Shown here: positions 51,698 to 59,976 of the stretch, piece after piece
Numbering within the stretch: position 1 is the stretch's first letter
Layout: each line of letters starts with the position of its first letter
Made by a program: the position numbers and the translations under genes
Notes under the pieces: generated by a model
Told to the model about the DNA's origin: nothing
Database searches by the model: none
What the model saw: the letters and a program-made list of their open reading frames with translations, nothing else
NCBI GenBank assembly: GCA_963734815.1
Contig: CAVTIH010000002.1
Span: 1,054,001 to 1,118,000 of the forward strand
DNA from: Palsa-744 sp963734815
GTDB taxonomy: Bacteria; Actinomycetota; Thermoleophilia; Solirubrobacterales; Solirubrobacteraceae
Length of the DNA: 64,000 nt
Reading direction: 5' to 3'

Positions 51698-52834
51698 ATG
51701 GGCAGGCTGACAATCGGCCGCGGGCTGGTGCTCGTCGCGGCACTGCTGGCAGGAGGGGCGCTCGCGCTTCCGTTCGCCTCGTCGGCGAGCCTCTCGGCCA
51801 CGACCACAACCACTGGCACGACTGGCACCGGAACGACTGGCACAACCGGAACCACCGGGACGACCGGCACCACCGGCACCACCGGGACGACAGGCACCAC
51901 CGGCACGACGGGGACGACGGGCACGACTGGCACGACGACGACAACCACGACCACCCCCAAACCGACTGCCAAACGTCCGCTGGCCTACACGGGGTACGTC
52001 GAAAGGGCCACTGCCTCTACGGCAGCGCTCAAAGGAAGGGTGAACCCCGAGGGCACACCGACCGACTACCGCTTTCAGTACGGCCCTACTGCCGCCTACG
52101 GCTCGGAGACCCCGCTCGCGGCAGCTGGCAGCGCAAGCCTGGAAGGCAAAGTCACCCAGACGATCACGGGCCTCACGCCCTACACCACCTACCACTTCCG
52201 CATCGTCGCCAGCAGCTCCGCCGGGACAACCGACGGCGCGGACGCCACCTTCATCACTAGGAAGATCCCTCTGAGGCTCGTCGCAACGGCGAGCCCCCAC
52301 CCGGTCGTGTTTGGCAGCCCACTGAGCCTCACGGGCACGCTCTCGGGCACCGGCGCCGCGGGCGCGGAGGTGGTCGTACAGGAGAACCCATTCCCCTACA
52401 CGCACGGCTTCTTCAACGTCACCGGCACCGAGCCCACCAACGCCGCCGGAGGCTTCTTCTTTCCGGTCGCCGGCCTGCTGGTGAGCAGCGAGCTGCGTAT
52501 TGCGACCGTCGCGGCACCGGCCCTCTACAGCCCGGCCATCCTCGAGCCGGTAACAGTGCGCGTGACCCTCCACGTACGCCCCACGAGGCGCCGCGGGTAT
52601 GTGCGGCTGTACGGCACCGTCACGCCCGCCGAGCCCGGCGCCCCGGTGGCGTTCGAGCGATGGGTCCACGGCCGGTATGTGACCGTCAGCGGAACCACGG
52701 TGCGAGTCCACCACGGTGTCGCGCGTTTCGCGCGCAAGCTGCGCCTTCACCGCCACGGGCGCTACCGTGCGCTCGTGCTGGTCGCGAGCGGCGCGCTGGT
52801 GTCGGGGCGCAGCCAGCCCGTCGCTATCCGCTGA
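51698..52834 (+). CDS. Secreted protein with Thr/Gly repeat linker and fibronectin type III domain
   Basis: This protein of 378 residues from ATG 51698 (GGAGG 10 nt upstream) has a signal peptide (GRGLVLVAALLAGGALALPFASS), a long (TGT)n-like linker (residues about 35-85), then a fibronectin-III-like domain (TASTAALKGRVNPEG, YRFQYGPTAAYGSET, LTPYTTYHFRIVASSSAG). A C-terminal part shows two Ig-like segments (GSPLSLTGTLSGTGAAGAEVVV; RRRGYVRLYGTVTPAEPGAPV). It is exported and probably attached to the wall or matrix; Thr-rich linkers are often glycosylated. Function is unknown. Confidence 0.7.
   Translation: MGRLTIGRGLVLVAALLAGGALALPFASSASLSATTTTTGTTGTGTTGTTGTTGTTGTTGTTGTTGTTGTTGTTGTTGTTTTTTTTPKPTAKRPLAYTGYVERATASTAALKGRVNPEGTPTDYRFQYGPTAAYGSETPLAAAGSASLEGKVTQTITGLTPYTTYHFRIVASSSAGTTDGADATFITRKIPLRLVATASPHPVVFGSPLSLTGTLSGTGAAGAEVVVQENPFPYTHGFFNVTGTEPTNAAGGFFFPVAGLLVSSELRIATVAAPALYSPAILEPVTVRVTLHVRPTRRRGYVRLYGTVTPAEPGAPVAFERWVHGRYVTVSGTTVRVHHGVARFARKLRLHRHGRYRALVLVASGALVSGRSQPVAIR
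51815..51955 (+). repeat. Thr-Gly coding minisatellite
   Basis: Degenerate 9-bp units of the form acyggsacg encode a (Thr-Gly-Thr)n run in the secreted protein. Units vary only at third positions, which is consistent with slippage held in frame by selection. Confidence 0.85.
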
Positions 52835-52911
52835 GGGCGGCAGGCGCCCGCGGGGCTAAGCCTGGATCCACCGTTCTGCGTTGATGGTTCCGTCCGGTGG
52901 TGAATCTTAAA

Positions 52912-52974
52912 TGACCTCCTGAGCAGGCAGAAAGCTGTCGTGTAGGGCGACGGCGGGCCTGCGACAGGAGGTCA
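52912..52974 (+). promoter_or_regulatory. Hairpin sequestering the transposase ribosome-binding site
   Basis: TGACCTCCTG (52912-52921) pairs with CAGGAGGTCA (52965-52974), extended by GCAGGC (52923-52928) with GCCTGC (52957-52962). The right arm contains AGGAGGT, the ribosome-binding site 7 nt before the transposase ATG. Transcripts entering from outside would fold and hide the site. Confidence 0.75.
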
Positions 52975-52979
52975 CCCAT

Positions 52980-54302
52980 ATGGTGCATGATGCGGCGGAC
53001 GTTTCGGCTGGGCCGGTGAGCCTGGATTCGGTTAAGGTGTCGTTCGCTGAGCGGCGGCTCGTCAGCGATGCTGGCCTGCTGTTGACCGCGACGCTCGCTG
53101 AGCGGCTCAGGGTTGAGGAGCTGGTGAACGAGTCGGTGTGGCTCGGGTACCGGAAGCCCGGAGCGGCGTTGCCGGGCCGCAAGGTGATGAGCTTGGTGCA
53201 TGGGATGCTTGCTGGGGCGGACAGCATCGATCAGATGAATGTGCTCCGGGCCGGGTCGACCGGGCTGGTCCTCGGGCACCAAGTGATGGCTCCTTCGACG
53301 CTGGGGACGTTCTTGCGCGCATTCACGTTCGGGCATGTCCGCCAGCTCGACTACGTCCTCGGCCAAGCTCTGGCGCGCGCGTGGGAGTCCGGAGCGGGAC
53401 CGGGCGAGCTGCCGTTGGTGATCGATATCGACAGCTTCATCGGCGAGGTCCATAGCGATCAGAAGCAGGGCGCCAGCTACGGGTACACACGCCAGCTCGG
53501 ATATCACCCGATCGTGGCTGTCCGCTCGGACACCGGGGAGGTGCTGCACATCCGCAACCGCAAGGGGAGGGCCAACACGCAACGCGGCGCGGTCCGGTTC
53601 GTCGAGGAGCTGCTCGCGAGGGTTCGTCGCGCCGGTCATGTCGGGAGGACCGTGATCCGCGCCGACAGCGGGTTTGAGAACCACAAGGTGATGCACGCGC
53701 TCGACCGCCAAGGCGTCGAGTTCTCGATCGGCGTCAAGCAGTCAAAGACAATCCGGGGGCTGATCGAGCAGATCCCCGACGAGGACTGGGTCACCGTCGA
53801 TGACTACCCCGACACGGGCGAGGCGCAGATCGCGGAGACCCGCTTGGGGGATTGGCGGCTGATCGTTCGCCGTACCCGCCTGATCGGTGCCCAGGCCGAG
53901 CTGTTCCCCGACTGGCGCCACCACTGTTTCGCGACGAACCGGACTGTCCCGACGCTTACGGCCGATGTCGATCACCGCGATCACGCGCAGATCGAGTTGG
54001 TGATCCGCGATCTCAAGGACCAAGCGCTCGCTCACTTCCCGTCCGGCCAGTTCAACGCAAACGGCGCGTGGACCGTGATCGCCGCCTTGGCGCACAACCT
54101 CGGACGCTGGGTCACCCAGATCGGCCAGCCCAACCAGCCCGTCCAGACCGCCCGCTCCCGCCGCCGACACCTGCTCCAGATCCCCGGCCGCCTGACCCGC
54201 ACCGGCCGGCAATGGACACTCCGAATGCCAGCCCGCTGGCCCTGGCAGAACACGTTCACCACCGTCCTGGACGCGATCCGCGCGCTCCCTGCCCTCACCT
54301 GA
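52980..54302 (+). CDS. IS1380-family DDE transposase
   Basis: This 440-residue protein starts at ATG 52980 behind a strong AGGAGGT. The catalytic acidic residues are placed as expected: LPLVIDIDSFIGEVHSDQK (first Asp), RTVIRADSGFENHKVM (second Asp) and HAQIELVIRDLKDQA (Glu), with YHPIVAVRSDTGEVLHIRNRKG between. This matches IS1380-type transposases, which excise and insert the element by cut-and-paste. It is full length with no frameshift. Translation is probably held low by the leader hairpin. Confidence 0.93.
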   Translation: MVHDAADVSAGPVSLDSVKVSFAERRLVSDAGLLLTATLAERLRVEELVNESVWLGYRKPGAALPGRKVMSLVHGMLAGADSIDQMNVLRAGSTGLVLGHQVMAPSTLGTFLRAFTFGHVRQLDYVLGQALARAWESGAGPGELPLVIDIDSFIGEVHSDQKQGASYGYTRQLGYHPIVAVRSDTGEVLHIRNRKGRANTQRGAVRFVEELLARVRRAGHVGRTVIRADSGFENHKVMHALDRQGVEFSIGVKQSKTIRGLIEQIPDEDWVTVDDYPDTGEAQIAETRLGDWRLIVRRTRLIGAQAELFPDWRHHCFATNRTVPTLTADVDHRDHAQIELVIRDLKDQALAHFPSGQFNANGAWTVIAALAHNLGRWVTQIGQPNQPVQTARSRRRHLLQIPGRLTRTGRQWTLRMPARWPWQNTFTTVLDAIRALPALT

Positions 54303-54508
54303 TCTCACTACACGCCCGCACCGACGCCAAGCACGCCACCCGCCACACACGCCATCCACGGCACCCCAAAACACGCCGTAGCGCGCTCCCGCGGGAACGC
54401 CGACACCCAATCAACATCAAAACCGCGAGCGTGAAACCCCACCAACCCTCGATCAGCCAAATCCACCGACACTCGCCCCCCCCCACCCAGCCAAACGGTG
54501 GATCCAGG

Positions 54509-54690
54509 CTAAGAGCCAGTCGCGGACCGGGCCGCACTTCCGGCGACGCCCGCAAGTCGGCCGTGGCGAGACACGTTACTGACAGCGACGGCGGGGAATC
54601 GACGGACCCGAATGCGCTGCACGAGCAAATCGGGCGACATCATCCAGCCGAGCATCGAGAATGCTTGAAAACGACCAGAAGGGTGTGCAG
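54509..54690. other. Gap between the insertion sequence and the next gene
   Basis: After the target duplication this 180-bp stretch holds no credible gene or terminator. It probably contains the original upstream region of the secreted protein at 54691, disrupted or displaced by the insertion. Confidence 0.4.
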
Positions 54691-55551
54691 ATGAACCGGG
54701 TTCTCCATGCAGTGCGCTCCAAGCCATGGACGATCGTCGCAGCCATCCTCGCGACGCTGCTGAGCGGCGGCGCCGCGTCGGCCGGAGCCACCTCGGAAAT
54801 CGAAGGCGTCTGGTCGTTCAACGGCGGCGAAGTCGCAGTCCACGCGGTCGCCGGCGGGAAGTTCGAAGGGGTCGTGGTCGCTCCGACGCAATTCACCGAA
54901 TGCACGCACCAGGTCGGCGAACACGTATGGACTGAAATCACCCAGCAGCACGATGGCTCCTTCTGGGGCAAGCATCAATGGCTATTCGAAAAATCCTGCC
55001 TCCCAAACCCCAGCCTCGGTCCGACCGCGTGGCGCGTCCTGCACACCGTCACCGGCAACCGCTACCTGGAGGTCTGCTTCAGCGAACCAGGCATGAGCCA
55101 GCCGACGATCGCCCCCGACGGCACGAGCGCCAGCGTCAGCTACGACTGCGTGAACTCCTCGCCCACCGCACCGCTCCCGGTCGTCGTCAAAGCCTCCGGG
55201 TCGAGCCACGGGACGAGCGCCGAAGAGATCAGCTTTGCCCACACGATCCTGCTGCCGCGGGCGCGCGCCTGCGTCCGTCGGGGCATGCTCGCGATCAAGA
55301 TCAACGACCCCAAGCGCGACCAGCTCAAGGAAGTCGTGATCCGGATCAAGAAGCACAGGATCGCCGACGTGCGGGGCGTGAAGCGGCTCGAAAAGGGCAT
55401 TGTGCTGAAGCACCTGCCGAGCGGCGGCTACACGCTCAAGATCCTCGCCACGACCGTGCTCGGCCAAAAGCTCAGCGGCAGCCGCACCTACCACAGCTGC
55501 AAACGGCGAGCAGGCAAGATCAAGCTGCACGGGCACCACGGGCATCGTTGA
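54691..55551 (+). CDS. Secreted protein, unknown
   Basis: This protein of 286 residues from ATG 54691 (an in-frame ATG lies 10 codons earlier) has a signal peptide (RSKPWTIVAAILATLLSGGAASAGA). The N-terminal part has IEGVWSFNGGEVAVHAVAG, CTHQVGEHVW and WFFEKSC-like sequence with several Cys. The C-terminal half is Lys/Arg/His-rich and strand-rich (LKEVVIRIKKHRIADVRGVKRLEKG). Proteins of this type are common in Thermoleophilia, but I recognise no family. It lies directly upstream of the lasso cluster and might not belong to it. Confidence 0.65.
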   Translation: MNRVLHAVRSKPWTIVAAILATLLSGGAASAGATSEIEGVWSFNGGEVAVHAVAGGKFEGVVVAPTQFTECTHQVGEHVWTEITQQHDGSFWGKHQWLFEKSCLPNPSLGPTAWRVLHTVTGNRYLEVCFSEPGMSQPTIAPDGTSASVSYDCVNSSPTAPLPVVVKASGSSHGTSAEEISFAHTILLPRARACVRRGMLAIKINDPKRDQLKEVVIRIKKHRIADVRGVKRLEKGIVLKHLPSGGYTLKILATTVLGQKLSGSRTYHSCKRRAGKIKLHGHHGHR

Positions 55552-55560
55552 GTATCGGGG

Positions 55561-55581
55561 TTTCGCGCCTGGCCCGCGAAA
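55561..55581. terminator. Hairpin between the secreted-protein gene and the lasso cluster
   Basis: TTTCGCG and CGCGAAA form a 7-bp stem around CCTGGCC, starting 9 bp after the stop at 55551. There is no clear U tract, so termination is uncertain. It could also be an operator for the cluster that begins at 55658. Confidence 0.35.
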
Positions 55582-55657
55582 ATGAGCGAGCAAGGCGCGA
55601 ACAATGCAGACCCCGGAATCCGGAAGAATCCCAACGTCCTTGGAGTTAACGGAGATC

Positions 55658-56608
55658 ATGCACGCGCGCCATATCGCCTACGGCCTCGACCTGCACGCCT
55701 CCTTCTCGCTTGCCGGGATGCAGACCGGCGATGGAGACGGGCTGCCTTCACTTGCGCTGGAGCGTGTCGCGCCGGCTGAGCTGGAGGAGTCTTGGAGCGG
55801 CTCAGAGGGCCTGCCCGAGTGGAGCGGTCGGCTCGGCGACGGCTCCACTTTGACGATCGAGCGAGGGATCCGCGGCGATGTCCTGTTCAGCTACGGCAAC
55901 CGTGCCCGTTTTCGCCTCGACGCCTCACAGGAGCGCCTCGACTGCGCGCTCCTACGCGGTGGCCTTCAGTGGCAGCAGGTGCTGCTCGGACGAGTCCTGC
56001 CGAACATCGCGATCATGCTGGGCTACGAGGCTTTGCACGCATGCGCAGTGGACTCGCCGGAGGGCGTGGTGGCCGTGGCCGGCCCCAGCGGCATGGGCAA
56101 GACGACGCTCGCACTCGAGCTGGTGGGACGCGGATGGCCCTTGGTCGCGGACGACGTGCTCACGCTTGGTGAGACGCCCGAGGGCGTGCGCGCCCACCCC
56201 GGCACCCCGCATATGAACGTCTCCGAGCCGCCCCCCGGCGCGATCGACCCGGAGCCGCTCGGCACCACCCTCGGGACGCTGGCAGGCGAGCGGTGGATCG
56301 CCGTCCACAGAACCGCCGGCGAGCCCCGCCCGGTGCGCCTCGTCTGCCTGCTGGAGCGTGGGCCCAACCTCACGCTGGGCGGTGAGCCGCTTCCTTGCAC
56401 CCCGCTGCCCCTCGCCCCGTATATGCTCGGCTTTGCCTGCGACGCTGAGCGTGAGCGCCGTAGGTTCGAGCGGTACGCCGATCTGATGGGCAGCGCCTCG
56501 CTGATGCGGCTCACCTGCGCCACCACCGATTGTCCCGCGGATCTAGCCGCGGTGATCGAGCGGGCGCTCGCCGAGCAGCTCCTGCTTGCGGTCGGAGGCA
56601 CACGATGA
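55658..56608 (+). CDS. HprK-like kinase 1 of the lasso-peptide cluster
   Basis: This protein of 316 residues from ATG 55658 (GGAG 6 nt upstream; an in-frame ATG at 55604 lacks one) has Walker A VAVAGPSGMGKTTLALELVG near residue 145 and WPLVADDVLTLGE shortly after, the order seen in HPr-kinase-like proteins. No HPr or PTS gene is nearby. HprK-like kinases in lasso clusters (for example the paeninodin kinase) phosphorylate the C-terminal Ser of the precursor peptide. Here the precursor has Ser60 near its end. It starts a coupled operon; its stop overlaps the ABC ATPase start. Confidence 0.75.
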   Translation: MHARHIAYGLDLHASFSLAGMQTGDGDGLPSLALERVAPAELEESWSGSEGLPEWSGRLGDGSTLTIERGIRGDVLFSYGNRARFRLDASQERLDCALLRGGLQWQQVLLGRVLPNIAIMLGYEALHACAVDSPEGVVAVAGPSGMGKTTLALELVGRGWPLVADDVLTLGETPEGVRAHPGTPHMNVSEPPPGAIDPEPLGTTLGTLAGERWIAVHRTAGEPRPVRLVCLLERGPNLTLGGEPLPCTPLPLAPYMLGFACDAERERRRFERYADLMGSASLMRLTCATTDCPADLAAVIERALAEQLLLAVGGTR

Positions 56609-57384
56609 CGGTGCACCCGATCGAGGCGATCGCAGTGCCCGGGCCACTCGCGGAGCCCGATACAGCCACGCGCGATGCAGAGCGCCCGCTTCGCCCGCAC
56701 CCCGATCCAACCGTGGCGATGACGGATGCCTTCCCGCTGGCGATTCGCGGCGTCAGCAAGCGCTGGCGTGCGGACCTGCCACTGGTGCTGGACGAGCTCG
56801 ACCTGGTGCTCGAGCCTGGTACGAAGACCTGGATCGGGGGCCGCAACGGCGTGGGGAAGACAACGATGCTGCGAATCGCCGCCGGCCTGATCGACCCCGA
56901 CAGCGGACGCGTGGAGGTATGGGGTATCGGGCCAAACGAGCACCGAGAGCGCTACCAGCGGCTGGTGTCGTTTCTGCCCGCCGGCGATCGCGGCCTGTAT
57001 GCGCGGCTGACCGTGCGGCGGCAGCTCGAGTTCTGGGCTCGGATCGCAATGGTGCCACGCGCGCAGTTCCGCAGGACGGTCGCGGATGCGATCGAGACGT
57101 TTGATCTCGGCGAGCTCGCCGAGCGACGCGTCGACCGCATGTCGATGGGTCAGCGCCAGCGACTGCGGATCGCAATGACGTTCCTCTCCCAGCCGGAGAT
57201 CGTGCTCCTGGACGAGCCGCTGACCAGCCTCGACAGCGAGGGCAGCGCCCTGCTGCAAGCCGCGGTCGCAGAGGTGCTCGCCCGCGATGGAGCCGTCCTG
57301 TGGTGCTCACCCAGCGGCGAGCATCTGGGGATGAAGTTCGACGCCAGCTGGACGATTGAGCGCGGCAGGCTGGTGGCGGCATGA
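56605..57384 (+). CDS. ABC transporter ATP-binding protein of the lasso cluster
   Basis: This protein of 259 residues from ATG 56605 (overlaps the upstream stop) has Walker A WIGGRNGVGKTTML, signature MSMGQRQRLRIAMTF and Walker B EIVLLDEPLTSLD. An N-terminal extension of about 45 residues precedes the domain. With the downstream ABC-2 permease it would form an exporter, here a split transporter instead of the single-chain McjD type. It probably exports the mature peptide and confers immunity, by context. Confidence 0.9.
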   Translation: MTVHPIEAIAVPGPLAEPDTATRDAERPLRPHPDPTVAMTDAFPLAIRGVSKRWRADLPLVLDELDLVLEPGTKTWIGGRNGVGKTTMLRIAAGLIDPDSGRVEVWGIGPNEHRERYQRLVSFLPAGDRGLYARLTVRRQLEFWARIAMVPRAQFRRTVADAIETFDLGELAERRVDRMSMGQRQRLRIAMTFLSQPEIVLLDEPLTSLDSEGSALLQAAVAEVLARDGAVLWCSPSGEHLGMKFDASWTIERGRLVAA

Positions 57385-58190
57385 ACAGCGCGCGCACCGC
57401 AAGCCACGCCTTCCTGGCCGTCATGCGACGCGACCTGCACATCTACCTGTCGTATCGCACTCGCCTCGTCAGCCAGATCCTGACGTCGGTGTTCAGCCTG
57501 ACTCTCTTCTACTACATCTCCCGACTGGTGCATGTGAGCGGGTTCGGCTCGCACAACGCCTACTTCGGCTTCGTCGTCATCGGCATCTCGCTTGTCGGAG
57601 TCATGTACTCGTGTTTCTCGATCCCCGAACTCGTGCGCCAGGAGCTGATCGCGGGCACGTTCGATCGCCTGCTGCTCTCGCCGTTCGGCGCGGTCCGCAG
57701 CGTGATCGCGATGACGATCTTCCCCATGCTGTACTCGTTCCTGCTCGCGACGATCACGCTCAGCCTCGGCTGCTTGCTTTTCGGCCTGCGGCTGCATTGG
57801 TCGACAGTCCCATGGAGCATTCCGGTGATATTCCTGGCGCTGCTCGCGTTTCTGCCGTTCGGGGTGCTTTTCGCCGCGCTGACGGTCGTATTCAAGCAGG
57901 GCAGCATGGGAACAACCTGGGTGATCGCGCTGCTGTCGATCATCGGTGGCTTGTACTTCCCCATCTCGCTGCTGCCCGGCTGGGTGCGAACGGCGGGCAA
58001 GCTGCAACCGTTCACTCCGGCAACCGAAGTGCTCCGGCACCTGCTCGTCGGCAGCCACCCGATCACCCCTGTCGGGTCGGCACTCGCCAGGGTCGCGCTG
58101 TTCGCAGCTGTGCTTCTACCCATATCGATCCTCGTCCTAGTCCGTGCGATCCGCATCGGCCAGCGCCGCGGAACGATTATCGAGTACTGA
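57381..58190 (+). CDS. ABC-2 type transporter permease
   Basis: This 269-residue protein overlaps the ATPase gene stop. Six hydrophobic segments are visible, including YLSYRTRLVSQILTSVFSLTLFYYI, FVVIGISLVGVMYS and VALFAAVLLPISILVLV, with EVLRHLLVGSHP before the last. The pattern matches ABC-2 exporters (PF01061). The partner is the ATPase immediately upstream, and the pair is the likely lasso-peptide exporter. Confidence 0.85.
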   Translation: MNSARTASHAFLAVMRRDLHIYLSYRTRLVSQILTSVFSLTLFYYISRLVHVSGFGSHNAYFGFVVIGISLVGVMYSCFSIPELVRQELIAGTFDRLLLSPFGAVRSVIAMTIFPMLYSFLLATITLSLGCLLFGLRLHWSTVPWSIPVIFLALLAFLPFGVLFAALTVVFKQGSMGTTWVIALLSIIGGLYFPISLLPGWVRTAGKLQPFTPATEVLRHLLVGSHPITPVGSALARVALFAAVLLPISILVLVRAIRIGQRRGTIIEY

Positions 58191-58208
58191 CAGTCAGGAC
58201 CCAACACT

Positions 58209-58526
58209 ATGATCCGCGATCCAGTGACCAACGCCTCCTCGCTCCTGACAGCGAATGTGAAAGTGCCTCAGCACGTCGTCTATCGCAGCTTCCCGGCGGA
58301 GACGGTAGTCCTGAATCTCGAGACCGGCAAATACCACGGGCTCAACACCACTGCGGGCCAGATGCTGGAGGCGCTCGAGCAAGCCGCCTGCGTGCGCGAC
58401 GCGGCAGTTACGCTGAGCGCACGCTACGAGCAGGAGCAGAGCGCAATCGAGCGGGATCTGTGCGAGCTCTGCCAGTCACTGCTGGAGCGAGGGCTGATCG
58501 AGACCGATGGCGGCGCAGCACCCTGA
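58209..58526 (+). CDS. Lasso B1 protein (PqqD-like RiPP recognition element)
   Basis: This 105-residue protein contains VVYRSFPAETVVLNLETGKYHGLNTTAGQMLEAL and a helical C-terminus (LCELCQSLLERGLIE). The L-N-x-T-A-x-x-(M/I)-x-x-A-L block with the upstream strand pair is the RRE (PqqD) fold that binds the leader peptide and presents it to the B2 protease. It is encoded with 18-bp spacing from the permease and overlaps the B2 gene by 20 bp, which suggests paired expression. Confidence 0.9.
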   Translation: MIRDPVTNASSLLTANVKVPQHVVYRSFPAETVVLNLETGKYHGLNTTAGQMLEALEQAACVRDAAVTLSARYEQEQSAIERDLCELCQSLLERGLIETDGGAAP

Positions 58527-58980
58527 GTCGCGCAGCGTCTGCGACCGCCCGACAGCGGCCGTCGGACGCCCACACGAGGAGCGCCTGAGTCACGTTCAGC
58601 GCGTGGCGCTCGCCGCCGAGATCGTCGCGGCGTACGCACGAGCGCGCCGCGCGCTGCGGCGCGCTCCGATCGCCGCTGTCATCGCCGACCTGCGCTCGGA
58701 AGCACCTGCCGACCTTCAGGCCGGCGCGATCACGTACAGCGAAGCCCTGCGTCTGGGCTATGCGGTGACACGGACCCTGACGCTCATGCCAGGCGACACC
58801 CGCTGCCTGGCCCGTTCGCTTGTCCTCACGAAGCTGCTTGCCAGACGCGGCATACCGTCCAAGCTCATAATCGGCGCGCGCACCGACCCCGACTTCCTCG
58901 CACACGCGTGGGTCGAGTGCGACGGTCAGCCCGTCCTCGCCCCCGGTGACGAGACCTTTGGCCGGCTTGTCGAGCTCTGA
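58507..58980 (+). CDS. Lasso B2 leader peptidase (transglutaminase-like)
   Basis: This 157-residue protein carries DTRCLARSLVLTKLLARRG with the catalytic Cys, FLAHAWVECDGQPV with the catalytic His, and VLAPGDE with a likely Asp. That Cys-His-Asp order and size are standard for the lasso B2/McjB C-terminal domain, which removes the leader after B1 delivers the precursor. The N-terminal part overlaps B1. The short leader-binding domain of fused McjB proteins is absent because it is a separate gene here. Confidence 0.9.
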   Translation: MAAQHPESRSVCDRPTAAVGRPHEERLSHVQRVALAAEIVAAYARARRALRRAPIAAVIADLRSEAPADLQAGAITYSEALRLGYAVTRTLTLMPGDTRCLARSLVLTKLLARRGIPSKLIIGARTDPDFLAHAWVECDGQPVLAPGDETFGRLVEL

Positions 58981-59034
58981 GGCGAAGCGGGTGACGTCCA
59001 CCCCCGAGCGTGTGTACGGCACACAGGGCGCAAG

Positions 59035-59976
59035 GTGCGGTCCGTGAAGAGCGCGGTGTTTGGGCTCGACGTGAGCTCGGAGACTCCCGTCTCTTTTCTG
59101 GAGGGGGCATCGACGACGCCGGTCGGACGGGCGCTTGCCCTGTCGGTAGACCGAGGGGATGCGACGGAGCTCGACTGGCCGCGGTCCGCCGAGCTGGTCT
59201 GCGACGAACGCCAGCCCGACGGCAGCGTGATCTTTCAGATCGAGGCACACCCTGAAGCGGGGTACAAGATCTCCGGGCCGGAATACGGCACCCACCTGCT
59301 TTCGGTCGATGGACGGCGGCTGCTGTGCGTTCCCGAAAACCGCCCCAACGACGCCTGGCAGCGGCTGTTGATCGCGCAGGTCCTGCCGTTCGCAGCACTG
59401 CTCCAAGGGCTCGAGGTCTTTCATGCCGGCGCCGTCGTCAGGGACGGACAGGCGATCGCCTTCCTCGGGCCCTCGGGTATCGGCAAGACCTCGGTCGCGC
59501 TCGAGCTGTGTCGTCGGGGAGCCAGCTTCCTGACCGATGACGTGCTTGCCTTGGAATCCAACGGGGTGGAGCTGCTCGCTTACCCCGGGACGCCGCTTGC
59601 GGGAATGGATCACGGCGAGGCGCAGCGACTCGAGCTGGCTGGTGTCCAGCAGCGACATGAGATCGTGGCGGTCAACGCCCGCGAGCGGCTCGTACGTATG
59701 CACCCGGCTGAGCCGGCACCGCTGGGAGCGCTCTTCTTCCTGGACCGCCGCTCGGATGGCCCCAGCCAACCACGCTTCGAGTCCGCCGCCGACGCGCGGG
59801 CGCTACTCTCCGCCAGCTTCAACTCCGTGCTCACCGGCCCTGAGCGCCTACGCCGCCTGCTCGACGTATGCGCACTGGTCGCCAGCCACCGGGTGGAGCG
59901 GATTCTCGTCGGCCCCGGCGTGAGCGCCGCGCAGCTCGCCACCGCGGTGCAGACACGGCTTGGTACGCCAGCATGA
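59035..59976 (+). CDS. HprK-like kinase 2 of the lasso-peptide cluster
   Basis: This 313-residue protein starts at GTG 59035 (a GTG at 59044 is also possible). It has Walker A IAFLGPSGIGKTSVALELCRRG, then ASFLTDDVLALE, and a C-terminal region with SASFNSVLTGPERLRRLLD. The overall pattern is the same as that of the kinase at 55658, but identity looks low, suggesting an old duplication with separate roles or a non-catalytic partner. Its stop overlaps the cyclase start. Two HprK-like proteins in one lasso operon are unusual. Confidence 0.75.
   Translation: MRSVKSAVFGLDVSSETPVSFLEGASTTPVGRALALSVDRGDATELDWPRSAELVCDERQPDGSVIFQIEAHPEAGYKISGPEYGTHLLSVDGRRLLCVPENRPNDAWQRLLIAQVLPFAALLQGLEVFHAGAVVRDGQAIAFLGPSGIGKTSVALELCRRGASFLTDDVLALESNGVELLAYPGTPLAGMDHGEAQRLELAGVQQRHEIVAVNARERLVRMHPAEPAPLGALFFLDRRSDGPSQPRFESAADARALLSASFNSVLTGPERLRRLLDVCALVASHRVERILVGPGVSAAQLATAVQTRLGTPA

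Larger units (their letters stand above)
52861..54508 (+). mobile_element. Intact IS1380-family insertion sequence, 1,648 bp
   Basis: Perfect 15-bp terminal inverted repeats CCTGGATCCACCGTT (52861-52875) and AACGGTGGATCCAGG (54494-54508) are flanked by the same 5-bp sequence CTAAG on both sides (52856-52860 and 54509-54513). One full transposase gene lies inside, with a 206-bp A/C-rich non-coding right end. No passenger gene is present. The preserved ends and target duplication indicate a recent or still active insertion. It lies between two secreted-protein genes and disrupts neither. Confidence 0.93.

Noticed and set aside
55658..59976. HprK-like proteins as true HPr kinases of carbon catabolite control
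   Set aside because: No HPr or PTS genes nearby and both genes are embedded and coupled within a lasso-peptide operon.
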